Shown here in pieces: positions 7,535-16,243 of a DNA stretch of 64,000 bases. Numbering within the stretch: the stretch's first letter is position 1; each line of letters starts with the position of its first letter. The notes below the pieces were generated by a model. That model was not told where the DNA came from, did not search any database, and was given only the letters and a program-made list of their open reading frames with translations. Origin of the DNA: Bog-473 sp963750075 (lineage in GTDB: Bacteria > Actinomycetota > Acidimicrobiia > Acidimicrobiales > RAAP-2); the NCBI GenBank assembly GCA_963750075.1, contig CAVVPG010000001.1, forward strand, positions 310,001-374,000. Reading direction: 5' to 3'. The position numbers and the translations under genes were made by a program.

Positions 7535-8698
7535 TCAGGCGGGCTCGTCGGCGAGGATGCGTCCCAGGCGGTGCAGGCTGGCGTTGGCCCCGCCCAGCGT
7601 GAGCTCGATGTGGCGCGTCAGGAGGAAGTAGCGGTGCAGCGGGTAGTCACGGTCGACGCCGACGCCGCCGTGGAGGTGCGAGGCGGCGTGCACCACCCGC
7701 TGCCCGCCGTCGGCGGCCCAGAACTTGGCCACGGCCACCTCCGCCGCGGCCGGCAGGCCCGTCGCCAGCCGGGACGCGGCCTGCCACGCCGTGAGCCTGA
7801 TGGCCTCGGTGTCGACGTAGGCGTCCGCCGCCCGCTGCCCGACGGCCTGGAACGTCGCGATGGGCTTGTCGAACTGCACCCGCGTCTTGGTGTACTCGGC
7901 CGTGAGCTCCAGCGCCGCCGCGCACACGCCGGCCTCCTGAATGCACAGGGCCGCGGTCGCGTGCTCGGTGATGGCGTCGATCACGGCGGCGCCCTCGGCG
8001 CCGTCGCCGAGGAGGCGGTCCGCGCCCACGGCGACACCCGCAAGCTCCACGATCGCCTCCGGGCGCCCCGACGTGGTCGTCTGCCGCGTCATCGTGAGGC
8101 CCTCGGCACCCGCGTCGACCACGAAGACCCCGACGCCCGTGACCGCGCCGTCGGGCGCCTGGCACGTCGCCGGCACCAGCAGGGCGTCGGCGACGAAGGC
8201 GGCCGGGACGCACGCCTTGGTGCCCGAGAGCACCCACGAGCCGTCCGGCTGCGCCGTGGCCGTGGTGGCGGGCTCGGTCCCGCCGGGCACGATGACCTCG
8301 CCCACCAGCTCGGCCATGGCCGCGGTGAGGACGGTCTCGCCCGCCGCCACGCCGGGCAACCAGGCCTTGCGCTGCGCGTCGGTGCCGAAGCGGGCGATGG
8401 GCAGCGCGCCGTAGACCATCGTCTCGACGACCGGCACGTAGGCCGCGGTGCGGCCGACCGCCTCGATCACGAGGCAGGCTGCGACGAAGTCGAGCCCCGC
8501 ACCCCCGAACTCATCACCGAGGTGGATGCCGAGCAGGCCGGCGGCCGCCAGCTCCCGCCACAGGTCGCGGTCGATCGGCCCCTCGTCGCCGGCCTCCGCC
8601 TCGACCTGCTTCAGCCGCTCGTGCGTCGACCGTTCACTGCAGATCTGCGCCGCCAGCTGGCGGACGGCTTCCTGCTCTTCGCTGTAGGTGAAGTCCAT
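7535..8698 (-). CDS. Acyl-CoA dehydrogenase, FadE28-like partner subunit
   Basis: A 387-residue acyl-CoA dehydrogenase starting at ATG 8698 after an AGGAGGG site. The N-terminal domain starts MDFTYSEEQEAVRQLAAQ, the middle domain includes a truncated FAD region (LTAAMAELVGEV), and the C-terminal helices contain TRVQFDKPIATFQAVGQ and HGGVGVDRDYPLHRYF. It is the second gene of a pair: the stop of 8724-9899 lies 25 bp upstream. In steroid-degrading actinobacteria, adjacent FadE genes encode the two halves of an alpha2beta2 dehydrogenase acting on short steroid side chains (FadE28-FadE29). Assignment to that subgroup rests on arrangement and remembered sequence. Confidence 0.88.
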   Translation of the reverse strand: MDFTYSEEQEAVRQLAAQICSERSTHERLKQVEAEAGDEGPIDRDLWRELAAAGLLGIHLGDEFGGAGLDFVAACLVIEAVGRTAAYVPVVETMVYGALPIARFGTDAQRKAWLPGVAAGETVLTAAMAELVGEVIVPGGTEPATTATAQPDGSWVLSGTKACVPAAFVADALLVPATCQAPDGAVTGVGVFVVDAGAEGLTMTRQTTTSGRPEAIVELAGVAVGADRLLGDGAEGAAVIDAITEHATAALCIQEAGVCAAALELTAEYTKTRVQFDKPIATFQAVGQRAADAYVDTEAIRLTAWQAASRLATGLPAAAEVAVAKFWAADGGQRVVHAASHLHGGVGVDRDYPLHRYFLLTRHIELTLGGANASLHRLGRILADEPA

Positions 8699-8723
8699 AG
8701 GGCCCTCCTGGCTCGAAGCGGGC

Positions 8724-9899
8724 TCAACGCAGCGACCGCGGCATGCCGAGGCCGAAGATGGCGATGAGGTCCCGCTGGATCTCGTTGGTCCCGCCGCCGA
8801 AGGTGAGGATGATCATGGAGCGGGCGTACATCTCGAGGCGACCGGCGATCACGGCCGCCGGGGACCCGCGCGTGAGGTAGCCCGCCTGGCCCAGGATCTC
8901 CATGAGGGAGCGGAACGCGCGCAGGTAGAACTCCGTGCCGAAGACCTTGATGCTCGACGCGTCGGCCACGTCGAGATGGCCCTGCGTGGCCTGCCAGGCC
9001 ACCTTCCAGTTGATGAGGCGGAGGAACTCGAGCTCGGCGTACACCCGGGCCAGGTGTTCCTGCACCCATTCCTGGTCGACGACGCGTCGGCCGTCGGGGA
9101 GCTTCGTCGCCTGGGCCCAGGCCCGCACGTCCGTCAGGACACGTTCGATGATCCCGGGCGAGCACAGGGTCACCCGCTCGTGGTTCAGCTGGTTCGTGAT
9201 CAGGTTCCAGCCCTGGTTCTCCCCCCCCACCAGGCTGCTCGCCGGCACGCGCACGTCCTCGTAGAACGTGTAGTTGATGTTGTGGTCCCCGAGGAGCTTC
9301 ATCGGCACCACGCGGATCCCGGGCGTGTTCATCGGCACCACGAACATGGAGATGCCCTTGTGCTTGGGGACGTTGGGATCGGTGCGGGTGGCGAGCCAGA
9401 CGTAGTCGGCGTCACCGGCGAGGCTGGTGAAGATCTTCGAACCGTTGATCACGTACTCGTCGCCGTCGCGCACGGCGCGGGTGGACAAGGACGCCAGGTC
9501 CGTGCCCGAGTTGGGCTCGGTGTAGCCGATGCAGAAGGCGATCTCGCCGGCGAGGATCTTGGGGAGGAAGAACTCCTTCTGCTCCTGCGTGCCGAAGTTC
9601 ATGATCGTGGGGCCCACGGTGTTGATGGTGAGCATCGGCACGGGCGCCCCGCTGCGCATCGATTCGTCGAAGAAGATGAACTGCTCGATCGCCGAGCGGC
9701 CCTGCCCGCCCCATTCGGTGGGCCAGCCGATGCCGAGCCACCCGTCGCTGCCCATCTGCCCGACCACCTTGCGGACGACGGGGCCGACGCCGCCGGCCTT
9801 GGCCAGCTCCTGTTCCACCTCGGGCGTGAGCAGGTTCCGGTAGTAGGCGCGCAGCTCGCTCTTCAGCGCCTGCTGCTCCTCGGTGTAGGCAATCTCCAT
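8724..9899 (-). CDS. Acyl-CoA dehydrogenase, FadE29-like
   Basis: A 391-residue acyl-CoA dehydrogenase. Start ATG 9899 follows GGGAGGG; a 10-residue longer reading lacks support. Characteristic segments are LGIGWPTEWGGQGR, GYTEPNSGTDLASL, KHKGISMFVVPM and LTFGGGTNEIQRD. It resembles FadE29 (ChsE2-type) and is strikingly similar to the edge-truncated gene at 1-474, which suggests duplication within this locus. With the downstream gene at 7535-8698 it probably makes a two-subunit FAD enzyme that desaturates a steroid or branched acyl-CoA. Expression is divergent from the thiolase gene across a 220-bp region containing the best KstR-like site in the window. Confidence 0.92.
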   Translation of the reverse strand: MEIAYTEEQQALKSELRAYYRNLLTPEVEQELAKAGGVGPVVRKVVGQMGSDGWLGIGWPTEWGGQGRSAIEQFIFFDESMRSGAPVPMLTINTVGPTIMNFGTQEQKEFFLPKILAGEIAFCIGYTEPNSGTDLASLSTRAVRDGDEYVINGSKIFTSLAGDADYVWLATRTDPNVPKHKGISMFVVPMNTPGIRVVPMKLLGDHNINYTFYEDVRVPASSLVGGENQGWNLITNQLNHERVTLCSPGIIERVLTDVRAWAQATKLPDGRRVVDQEWVQEHLARVYAELEFLRLINWKVAWQATQGHLDVADASSIKVFGTEFYLRAFRSLMEILGQAGYLTRGSPAAVIAGRLEMYARSMIILTFGGGTNEIQRDLIAIFGLGMPRSLR

Positions 9900-9984
9900 C
9901 GGTGTCCCTCCCGGGTGGCGGGTCCGCATCGGCCCACGTCAAACGCCACGTCGTCACCGGCTCATCCGTGCGGGCCCGGCGCGC

Positions 9985-10000
9985 TAGAACACGTTACAGT
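9985..10000 (+). promoter_or_regulatory. KstR-like operator between acyl-CoA dehydrogenase and thiolase genes
   Basis: The sequence TAGAACACGTTACAGT is a perfect match to the mycobacterial KstR motif TnnAACnnGTTnnA (9985-9998), plus the GT found in the other two local copies. It is 85 bp from the dehydrogenase start and 120 bp from the thiolase start and could control both. TACAGT at 9995-10000 may act as a -10 toward the thiolase. Confidence 0.6.
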
Positions 10001-10119
10001 CCGCTTCGGGACGACGGCCAATGGCCCCGCCCGAAGGACCCTCTTCTACCGACAAGTAACCTGCAATCCGCCCTGGGGGCGGGATCCCCCGGCACCGGAA
10101 CGAACCGAGGAGCCGTCAC

Positions 10120-11325
10120 ATGCCTGAAGCCGTCATCGTCGCCACCGGTCGCACCCCGATCGGTCGGGCCAACAAGGGCTCGCTCGTCGAGTGCCGGCCC
10201 GACGACCTGAGCGCCCTCGTGCTGCGGGCGGTGCTCGACAAGGTGCCGCAGCTCGCGCCCGGAGACGTGGAGGACGTGCTGCTCGGCTGCGGGCAGCCGG
10301 CGGGCGAGGCGGGCTACAACGTCGCCCGGGTCGCCGCCATCCTCGCCGGGTTGGGCGACGTCCCCGGCGTGACGGTCAACCGTTACTGCTCCTCCTCGCT
10401 CCAGACCATCCGCATGGCGGCGCACGCCATCCGCGCCGGCGAGGGGGACGTCTTCATCGCCGCCGGCGTGGAGACGGTGAGCCGCTACCTGCACGGCGCG
10501 TCCGACACCGGGCCCCACAACCCCGAGTTCGCCAGGGCGGAGGAGCGCACCAAGGTGCGGGCGCCGGCCGTCACCGAGCCCTGGGCCCCCGCGACCGGCC
10601 TGCCCGACGTCTACATCGCCATGGGCCAGACGGCCGAGAACGTGGCCGAGTACGAGAAGGTCGGCCGCCACGAGATGGACGAGTTCGCGCTGCTGTCGCA
10701 GACCCGGGCGGTGACGTCGCAGGAGAACGGCTTCTTCGAGCGCGAGATCATCCCCGTCACGCTGTCCGACGGCACGGTGGTGACCAAGGACGACGGCCCG
10801 CGCCCCAACACCACACTGGAGGGCCTGGCCAACCTGCAACCCGTCTTCCGCGAGGGTGGCACCGTGACCGCGGGCAACGCGTGCCCGCTCAACGACGGCG
10901 CCGCCGCCGTCATCGTCATGAGCGACACCAAGGCCAAGGCGCTCGGCATCACGCCGTTGGCGCGCATCGTGGCGAGCGGCGTGTCCGGCCTCAACCCCGA
11001 GATCATGGGACTCGGCCCCGTCGATGCCTGCCGCCAGACCCTGGCGCGGGCGAACATGAAGATCGACGACATCGACCTGGTCGAGATCAACGAGGCCTTC
11101 GCCGCCCAGGTCATCCCCTCGGCCAAGCACCTCGGCATCAGCTGGGACAAGCTCAACGTCAACGGCGGGGCCATCGCGCTGGGACACCCGTTCGGACAGA
11201 CCGGGGCCCGCATCATGACCACGCTGCTCAACGGGCTGGAGGACGCCGACAAGACCTTCGGCCTCGAGTCCATGTGCGTCGGTGGCGGCCAGGGCATGGC
11301 CATGATCGTGGAGCGCCTGAACTAG
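10120..11325 (+). CDS. Thiolase (acetyl-CoA C-acyltransferase)
   Basis: A 401-residue thiolase starting at ATG 10120 after GAGGAG. The acylated cysteine is C90 in NRYCSSSLQ, the catalytic histidine is H356 in GHPFGQTGAR and the second cysteine is C386 in MCVGGGQGMAM. It cleaves 3-ketoacyl-CoA with CoA as the last beta-oxidation step; the divergent dehydrogenase and the shared KstR-like site suggest the same pathway, possibly as a FadA5-type enzyme for steroid side chains. Length and catalytic residues are normal. Biosynthetic (condensing) use cannot be excluded from sequence alone. Confidence 0.92.
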   Translation: MPEAVIVATGRTPIGRANKGSLVECRPDDLSALVLRAVLDKVPQLAPGDVEDVLLGCGQPAGEAGYNVARVAAILAGLGDVPGVTVNRYCSSSLQTIRMAAHAIRAGEGDVFIAAGVETVSRYLHGASDTGPHNPEFARAEERTKVRAPAVTEPWAPATGLPDVYIAMGQTAENVAEYEKVGRHEMDEFALLSQTRAVTSQENGFFEREIIPVTLSDGTVVTKDDGPRPNTTLEGLANLQPVFREGGTVTAGNACPLNDGAAAVIVMSDTKAKALGITPLARIVASGVSGLNPEIMGLGPVDACRQTLARANMKIDDIDLVEINEAFAAQVIPSAKHLGISWDKLNVNGGAIALGHPFGQTGARIMTTLLNGLEDADKTFGLESMCVGGGQGMAMIVERLN

Positions 11326-11377
11326 CCGGGTCCGCCCCGAGCGAAGAGGTTCGCGATCCCCTCGCCTGGGCAGTACT

Positions 11378-12454
11378 GTGCGCGAAAGTCGATTTGCAAC
11401 GGAGGTCCGCTTGCCGGGCGACGAGCCACGATGGCGGCAGACCGCCAGACGAGTCCCACCGATCAACCGGGCACTGCGGCGGCTGCGCCGCAGTGACGAG
11501 ATCGTGGCGCTGCAGCAGGAGCTGGCGCACCAGAGGGATGAGCTGGCGCACCAGAGGGATGAGCTGGCGCACCAGAGGGATGAGCACTCGGTGGCCGGCG
11601 TGGCCGTCGACGCCGGCGTCGTTCCCTTCCTGACCTGGCGGCCGCCCGGGCACTACTACTCCCCCGTCCCCGACCTGGGGGAGATCCGGCGTCAGGCCGA
11701 CCGCATATACGTGCGGCGGCCCGGCCCGCTGACCGGTCTCGACCTGCACGAAGAGGAGCAGCTCGCGTTGTTCACGACGCTGGCCCCGCTGGCGAAGGAC
11801 GTGACCTTCAACGCCGACCCGGGGCCCGACCGGAGGTACTTCACCAACAACCCGGCCTACGGAGTGGGTGATGCCGTCATCACGCAGGCGATCCTGCGCC
11901 ACCTCCGCCCGGCGCGCTACCTCGAGGTGGGCTCGGGCTGGACCACCGCCCTGGCGCTGGACACCAGCGACCAGTGGCTCGGGTCGGGGCTGCGCGTCAC
12001 CTGCATCGAGCCCTACCCGCACGACCTCCTCAACCTGTTGCGGCCGACCGACGACGTCGAGGTCATCGCCAGCCCCGTCCAGGACGTCGACGTCGCCCGC
12101 TTCGGCGAGCTCGAGCCCAACGACGTGCTGTTCATCGACTGCTCGCACGTCGTGAAGACGGGCAGCGACGCGCACCACCTCGTCACCCGGGTGCTCCCTG
12201 CGGTCCCCGTGGGTGTCTACATCCACATCCACGACATCTTCTGGCCCTTCGAGTACCCCGAGGTCTGGATCGAGGAGGGGCGGGCCTGGAGCGAGGCGTA
12301 CCTCCTCCATGCCTTCCTGCTCTACAACGACGCCTTCCGGGTCGTCCTCTTCAACGACTGGCTCACCCAGTGGCACCGCGAGCGCATCGCGGGCGCGGTG
12401 CCGGCGCTCGCACCCGGCGCCGGCGGCGCCATCTGGCTCCGCCGCGAGCATTAG
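11378..12454 (+). CDS. Class I SAM-dependent methyltransferase-like protein with N-terminal coiled coil
   Basis: A 358-residue protein starting at GTG 11378. A basic N-terminus (about residues 18-38) leads into a short coiled coil made of three exact ELAHQRD heptads (about 48-68). The Rossmann core follows: LEVGSGWTTALAL near 182-194 is the SAM-binding motif I, then VTCIEPYP (motif II acid) and NDVLFIDCSHVVKTGSD. HIHDIFWPFEYPEVWIEEGR continues the family signature of methyltransferases linked to sugar or cell-wall modification (Methyltransf_24 type). The acceptor is unknown. It is a single gene between the thiolase and the convergent SIS gene. Confidence 0.7.
   Translation: MRESRFATEVRLPGDEPRWRQTARRVPPINRALRRLRRSDEIVALQQELAHQRDELAHQRDELAHQRDEHSVAGVAVDAGVVPFLTWRPPGHYYSPVPDLGEIRRQADRIYVRRPGPLTGLDLHEEEQLALFTTLAPLAKDVTFNADPGPDRRYFTNNPAYGVGDAVITQAILRHLRPARYLEVGSGWTTALALDTSDQWLGSGLRVTCIEPYPHDLLNLLRPTDDVEVIASPVQDVDVARFGELEPNDVLFIDCSHVVKTGSDAHHLVTRVLPAVPVGVYIHIHDIFWPFEYPEVWIEEGRAWSEAYLLHAFLLYNDAFRVVLFNDWLTQWHRERIAGAVPALAPGAGGAIWLRREH
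11519..11581 (+). repeat. Three exact 21-bp tandem repeats inside the methyltransferase gene
   Basis: Units at 11519-11539, 11540-11560 and 11561-11581 are identical and each encode ELAHQRD in frame. Because 21 bp is seven codons, gain or loss of a unit lengthens or shortens the coiled coil by one heptad without breaking the frame. Confidence 0.95.
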
Positions 12455-12487
12455 CAACCGAGTGCCCGCCGTCGCGCCCAGCCGGCT

Positions 12488-13537
12488 TCAAGTCCCGCCG
12501 CGCGCCCCGGCGGCCTGCGCCTCGTCGACCGCGGGAGCCGGCCCCGGGTCGACGCCCTCGCGGCCGGCGAGGTGCAACGAGACGAGCTGACCCAGCAACG
12601 CCAGGTCGAAGAAGCGGCACAGGTCGTCGTCCCCTTCGCCCTCCACCTCCATGACGTCGGCCATGACCTCGTCGGTGGCCGCGCGCACGGCCGCGAACAG
12701 ACCCGCGGCGTCCGGGCGCTCGCCGCGGTGGCGCAGCAGCACGAGCGACATCACCTGACGGGTGACGTCGCCCCCCTGCCCCCAGCCCGCCAGCTCGCCG
12801 TGGGCCAGCTCGGGCAGCGCGGCGGCGAACGACGGCGCCTTGGCGTTGAGGTTCACCTGCGCCTTCCACCAGCGGGCCGCCACGGCGGCGATCCCGTCGG
12901 CGCCGTAGACGAGGGGGATGGTGCGCCCGAGTTGGCGGGCCAGCACCTCGGGGGGCCCGCCGGGTGCGATGAAGGCGTCGCGCCGGCGCTCCAGCGCGGC
13001 CGCGGCGTCGACCACCGAGGACGAGGCGTCGGGCATCAGGCCGGCGTCGGCCAGCGCGACGAGGAGCGGCACGGTGGCCGCACCCAGCTCGGCGCGCGCC
13101 ACCGGGCCGCCGGGCGTCAGCGGGCACCACGGGAGGCCCGCCACGGCGGCCAGGCGCTCGAGCGCGTCGTCGCGGCCGACCGCCACGACGCGCGCCCCGC
13201 GTGCCACCGCCTCGTGCGCGGCCGCCGCCGTGTCGCCGCCTTCCCGGCACGACACCGCCAGGACCAGGGTGCCGCGGTCGACGAAGGCGGGCACCTCGGC
13301 GCCGTGGCCCATCCAGAACGGCACCCGCAGGTGTGGTGCCGCCAGTGCCAGCGCGGCCTCGCAGGCGGTGGCGCCCGTTCCCTGACCGAACGCGGCGACC
13401 GAGCGCACGTCGGTGGCGGCGAAGGCGGCGCCGGCCAGCGCCTCGCGCGCGCGTGCGAACGAGGAGCGCAGCTGCTCGGGGAGCGCGGTGGCGGCCTCCC
13501 ACATCCCGAGCGAGTCGAGGTACGGCCGGTCGGTCAC
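12488..13537 (-). CDS. SIS-domain protein, phosphoglucose/phosphomannose isomerase-like (Rv3256c-like)
   Basis: A 349-residue protein with two sugar-isomerase (SIS) lobes. VAAFGQGTGATACEA and LVLAVSCREGGDTAAAAHEA form the first phosphosugar-binding region; PLVYGADGIAAVAARWWKAQVNLNAKAP, with a Lys/Asn-rich active-site segment, forms the second. It resembles the bifunctional phosphoglucose/phosphomannose isomerase fold. The GTG start at 13537 overlaps the Trm112 stop in GTGA, so translation is coupled. The order phosphomannomutase, Trm112, SIS matches the mycobacterial manB neighbourhood and suggests supply of mannose-6-phosphate. Isomerase activity is inferred from fold and context. Confidence 0.75.
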   Translation of the reverse strand: MTDRPYLDSLGMWEAATALPEQLRSSFARAREALAGAAFAATDVRSVAAFGQGTGATACEAALALAAPHLRVPFWMGHGAEVPAFVDRGTLVLAVSCREGGDTAAAAHEAVARGARVVAVGRDDALERLAAVAGLPWCPLTPGGPVARAELGAATVPLLVALADAGLMPDASSSVVDAAAALERRRDAFIAPGGPPEVLARQLGRTIPLVYGADGIAAVAARWWKAQVNLNAKAPSFAAALPELAHGELAGWGQGGDVTRQVMSLVLLRHRGERPDAAGLFAAVRAATDEVMADVMEVEGEGDDDLCRFFDLALLGQLVSLHLAGREGVDPGPAPAVDEAQAAGARGGT

Positions 13538-13776
13538 CCCTCCGGAGGCCCGGTGGCCCGCACCTTGTCCCTCTCGGCCTTGGCCATCAGCCGGTCGTGC
13601 TCGGCGTCGCCGACGTCCACCGCCTCGTCCACCAACAGCACCGGCACGCCGTCGACGACCGCGTAGCTCTTGCGCAGCCGAGGGTTGTAGAGGACGTCCT
13701 CGTCCTCGAACCACAGCAGCGGGCCCTTGTCGACCGGGCAGGCGAGCACGTCGAGCAGGAGTGGGTCAAGACTCAT
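13534..13776 (-). CDS. Trm112/UPF0434 family protein
   Basis: An 80-residue protein starting MSLDPLLLDVLACPVDKGPL. The CPVDKGPL segment keeps one cysteine of the usual zinc knuckle, and the C-terminal half carries YAVVDGVPVLL, the conserved core of Trm112-like proteins. Eukaryotic Trm112 is an activating subunit for methyltransferases; bacterial roles are unclear. It sits between the phosphomannomutase (stop 17 bp upstream of its start) and the SIS gene, with a 4-bp overlap to the latter, an arrangement frequent in actinobacteria. Confidence 0.85.
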   Translation of the reverse strand: MSLDPLLLDVLACPVDKGPLLWFEDEDVLYNPRLRKSYAVVDGVPVLLVDEAVDVGDAEHDRLMAKAERDKVRATGPPEG

Positions 13777-13793
13777 GGTGGGGGCTCCTCACG

Positions 13794-15179
13794 TCAAGTC
13801 GGGACTGCATCGGTCTCAATTCGGGCCGGCACCGCGCCGGCGTTGGCGGCGATCAGCTGCCGCACCTCGGCCACGTGGGCGTCACACAGCTCGGGCGTCC
13901 TCGCCTCGACGTTGAGGCGGAGCAGCGGCTCGGTGTTGGACGGCCGGACGTTGTACCACCAGTCGGCGTGCTCGACCGTCAACCCGTCCAACCGGTCGAT
14001 CGACGCGCCCGCCGCCCGTTCGGCCTCTGCGATGGCGGCCACCGTGGCCGCGGGGCTGGAGACCTCCGTGTTGATCTCGCCCGAGTCGGCGTAGCGCCGG
14101 TACGGCGCGAGCAGCGCGGAGAGGGGCTCGTTGCGCTGACTGAGGATCTCGAGCACGAGGAGCGCCGTGATGATGCCCGAGTCCGCCCGGAAGTTGTCGC
14201 GGTAGTAGTAGTGGCCCGAGTGCTCGCCGCCGAACACGGCGCCGGTCTCGGCCATCACCTTCTTGATGATGGAGTGGCCCACCTGCGTGCGCACCGCGGT
14301 GCCCCCCATCTCGGTGATGACCTCGGGCACCACGTGGGAGCAGATGAGGTTGTACAGGACGGTCTCACCGGGGTGCTTGGCCAGCATGGAGGCCGCCACG
14401 AGGGCCGTGGTCAGCGAGCCGGACACGGGCTCGGCCTTCTCGTCGACGAGGAAGACCCGGTCGGCGTCCCCGTCGAAGGCGAGGCCGATGTCCGCCCCCT
14501 GCGCCAGGACGGCCTCCTTCAAGGAGAGGAGGTTCTCGGGCTGGATCGGGTCGGCGGGGTGGTTGGGGAAGGTGCCGTCCAGCTCGGGGAAGAGGATCTC
14601 GACGCGGAAGGGCAGACGGTCGAACACGATCGGCACGACCAGCCCGCCCATGCCGTTGGCGGTGTCGGCGACGACCTTGAGGGGTCGGAGCGAGCGCACG
14701 TCGACGAAGGACACGACGTGGTCGGCCCATGCGCCGAGCAGGTCGAGCTCGCGCCACGCGCCCCTGGGCGGCGGGACGGGCTCCCCGAGGAGCTTCTCCG
14801 CCTCGGCCTCGATGTCGGCCAGCCCGGTGTCGCGCCCGATCGGGCGCGCCCCGGAGAGGCAGAGCTTCAGGCCGTTGTACTGCGCCGGGTTGTGCGACGC
14901 CGTGAACATGGCGCCCGGCGCATCGAGGTGCCCCGAGGCGAAGTACATGAAGTCGGTCGAGGCCATGCCGAGGTCGGTCACGTCGGTCCCCTCGGCGCGC
15001 ACGCCGTCGGAGAAGGCGCGCGAGAGCTCGACCCCGGACTGGCGCATGTCGCGGGCGACCAGGATCTCCGGAGCGCCGGCGAAGCGGGCCATGGCGCGGC
15101 CGATGGCCAGACACATGTCCGCGTCCAGCTGATCGGGGACGGTGCCGCGCACGTCGTAGGCCTTGAAGACCTGGTCCAT
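13794..15179 (-). CDS. manB: Phosphomannomutase/phosphoglucomutase
   Basis: A 461-residue alpha-D-phosphohexomutase. The phosphoserine loop TASHNPAQ has its serine at residue 95, the metal loop DGDADR is at 236-241, GEHSGHYYYRD binds the sugar, and RPSNTEPLLR near the C-terminus binds phosphate. It interconverts mannose-6-phosphate and mannose-1-phosphate, feeding GDP-mannose. Length is close to the mycobacterial homologue Rv3257c. ATG 15179 is chosen; a GTG three codons upstream (15188) is possible, while the longer frame to 16148 is antisense to other genes. It is the first gene of the mutase-Trm112-SIS operon. Confidence 0.93.
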   Translation of the reverse strand: MDQVFKAYDVRGTVPDQLDADMCLAIGRAMARFAGAPEILVARDMRQSGVELSRAFSDGVRAEGTDVTDLGMASTDFMYFASGHLDAPGAMFTASHNPAQYNGLKLCLSGARPIGRDTGLADIEAEAEKLLGEPVPPPRGAWRELDLLGAWADHVVSFVDVRSLRPLKVVADTANGMGGLVVPIVFDRLPFRVEILFPELDGTFPNHPADPIQPENLLSLKEAVLAQGADIGLAFDGDADRVFLVDEKAEPVSGSLTTALVAASMLAKHPGETVLYNLICSHVVPEVITEMGGTAVRTQVGHSIIKKVMAETGAVFGGEHSGHYYYRDNFRADSGIITALLVLEILSQRNEPLSALLAPYRRYADSGEINTEVSSPAATVAAIAEAERAAGASIDRLDGLTVEHADWWYNVRPSNTEPLLRLNVEARTPELCDAHVAEVRQLIAANAGAVPARIETDAVPT

Positions 15180-15244
15180 CCTGCTCACGGGGCCCAACCA
15201 TAGGCGTCCCGCTCCCCCGGTCCGAACGTGTGACGGGCCGGAGC

Positions 15245-16243
15245 TCAGTGGAACAGCACGCTCCCGTTGGTGGCGATGGCGATGATGGCGACCAGGTTGA
15301 AGGAGGCATGCGCCACCATGTTCATGCCGAGGCGGCCCGTGCGGTACGAGACGGCGGCCAGGATCACGCCGAACGCCGCGAGGCCGGCCAGCTGGACCCA
15401 CTCTCCGTGGGCCAGGCCGAAGAGGAGCCCGTCGGCGATCACGGCCAGGACGACGCCGGCGGCACGGGCGCCGCCGGCTGTTGCCACCGGTGTGAAGAGC
15501 CGGACGAGCGCCTTGAGCAGAAGGCCGCGGAAGAACAGCTCCTCCATCGCGGGGGCGAGGAGGACCGTGGCGATCGCGATGACGACGAACCCGCCGCCGT
15601 GCGCGGCGCCCGTCAGCTTCTGCGAGGGCGCGTTGAAGTTGTGGATGTCGTGCTGGAAGGGCGCGTACATCAGCGCCACGAGGATCTGGCCGCCGACGCC
15701 GATGGCGATCCCGACGAGGTCGATCAGCCGGAAGCGGAGGCCGAGGTCGCGCACGAAGTTGCGCGTCCCCTGGGTCCGGCTGGCCAGCCACGGGGCGCCG
15801 ATGAACCCGACCCAGAGCCCGAGCAGCGTCGACACCACATACCACTCGGGCGGTACCGCGGCCGACGCGATGGTCTGCAGCTGGGCCCCGGTCTTTCCGG
15901 CGATGGCGCCGGCCACCAGCCCGAAGACGAGCGCGCCGATCTGCCCCACCAGGAACCCGACGACCGCGTAGACCAGCCAGATCCACCCCTGGCGCTTGGT
16001 CTGCGGCGGGACCCAGGGGGTGTCGAGGAACGGGACCTCGCCCTCGTTCTGGCGCAGCGCCGCCACCGGCGGGGGTGGGGCGGCCACGGCGGGCACCGGC
16101 GCCCAGGCAGGGTCGGCCGGTGGGCGTGGCGGTGCTTGCTGCACCCATTCACGGGGCACGCAGCCTGCCGGGACCGGCCCCGGGGGGCGCGCGGGCGGGC
16201 CGGGCGGGCCGGGAGCCGGCGCGCCGGGCTCGCTGTCGGTCAT
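15245..16243 (-). CDS. CPBP family intramembrane metalloprotease (CAAX-type)
   Basis: A 332-residue membrane protein starting at ATG 16243. Residues 1-85 are a Pro/Ala-rich cytosolic tail. About six to eight hydrophobic helices follow. The catalytic motifs are MEELFFRG (E234/E235, R239), FGLAHG (H279) and MVAHASFN (H312), the standard CPBP/Abi set. Family members process prenylated proteins or small peptides, and some give bacteriocin self-immunity; no partner peptide is seen here. It is divergent from ftsH with a 102-bp shared region, so co-regulation is possible. Confidence 0.9.
   Translation of the reverse strand: MTDSEPGAPAPGPPGPPARPPGPVPAGCVPREWVQQAPPRPPADPAWAPVPAVAAPPPPVAALRQNEGEVPFLDTPWVPPQTKRQGWIWLVYAVVGFLVGQIGALVFGLVAGAIAGKTGAQLQTIASAAVPPEWYVVSTLLGLWVGFIGAPWLASRTQGTRNFVRDLGLRFRLIDLVGIAIGVGGQILVALMYAPFQHDIHNFNAPSQKLTGAAHGGGFVVIAIATVLLAPAMEELFFRGLLLKALVRLFTPVATAGGARAAGVVLAVIADGLLFGLAHGEWVQLAGLAAFGVILAAVSYRTGRLGMNMVAHASFNLVAIIAIATNGSVLFH

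Noticed and set aside
11519..11581. Possible CRISPR or satellite repeat
   Set aside because: Three contiguous 21-bp units with no spacers, in frame inside a methyltransferase gene; not a CRISPR array.
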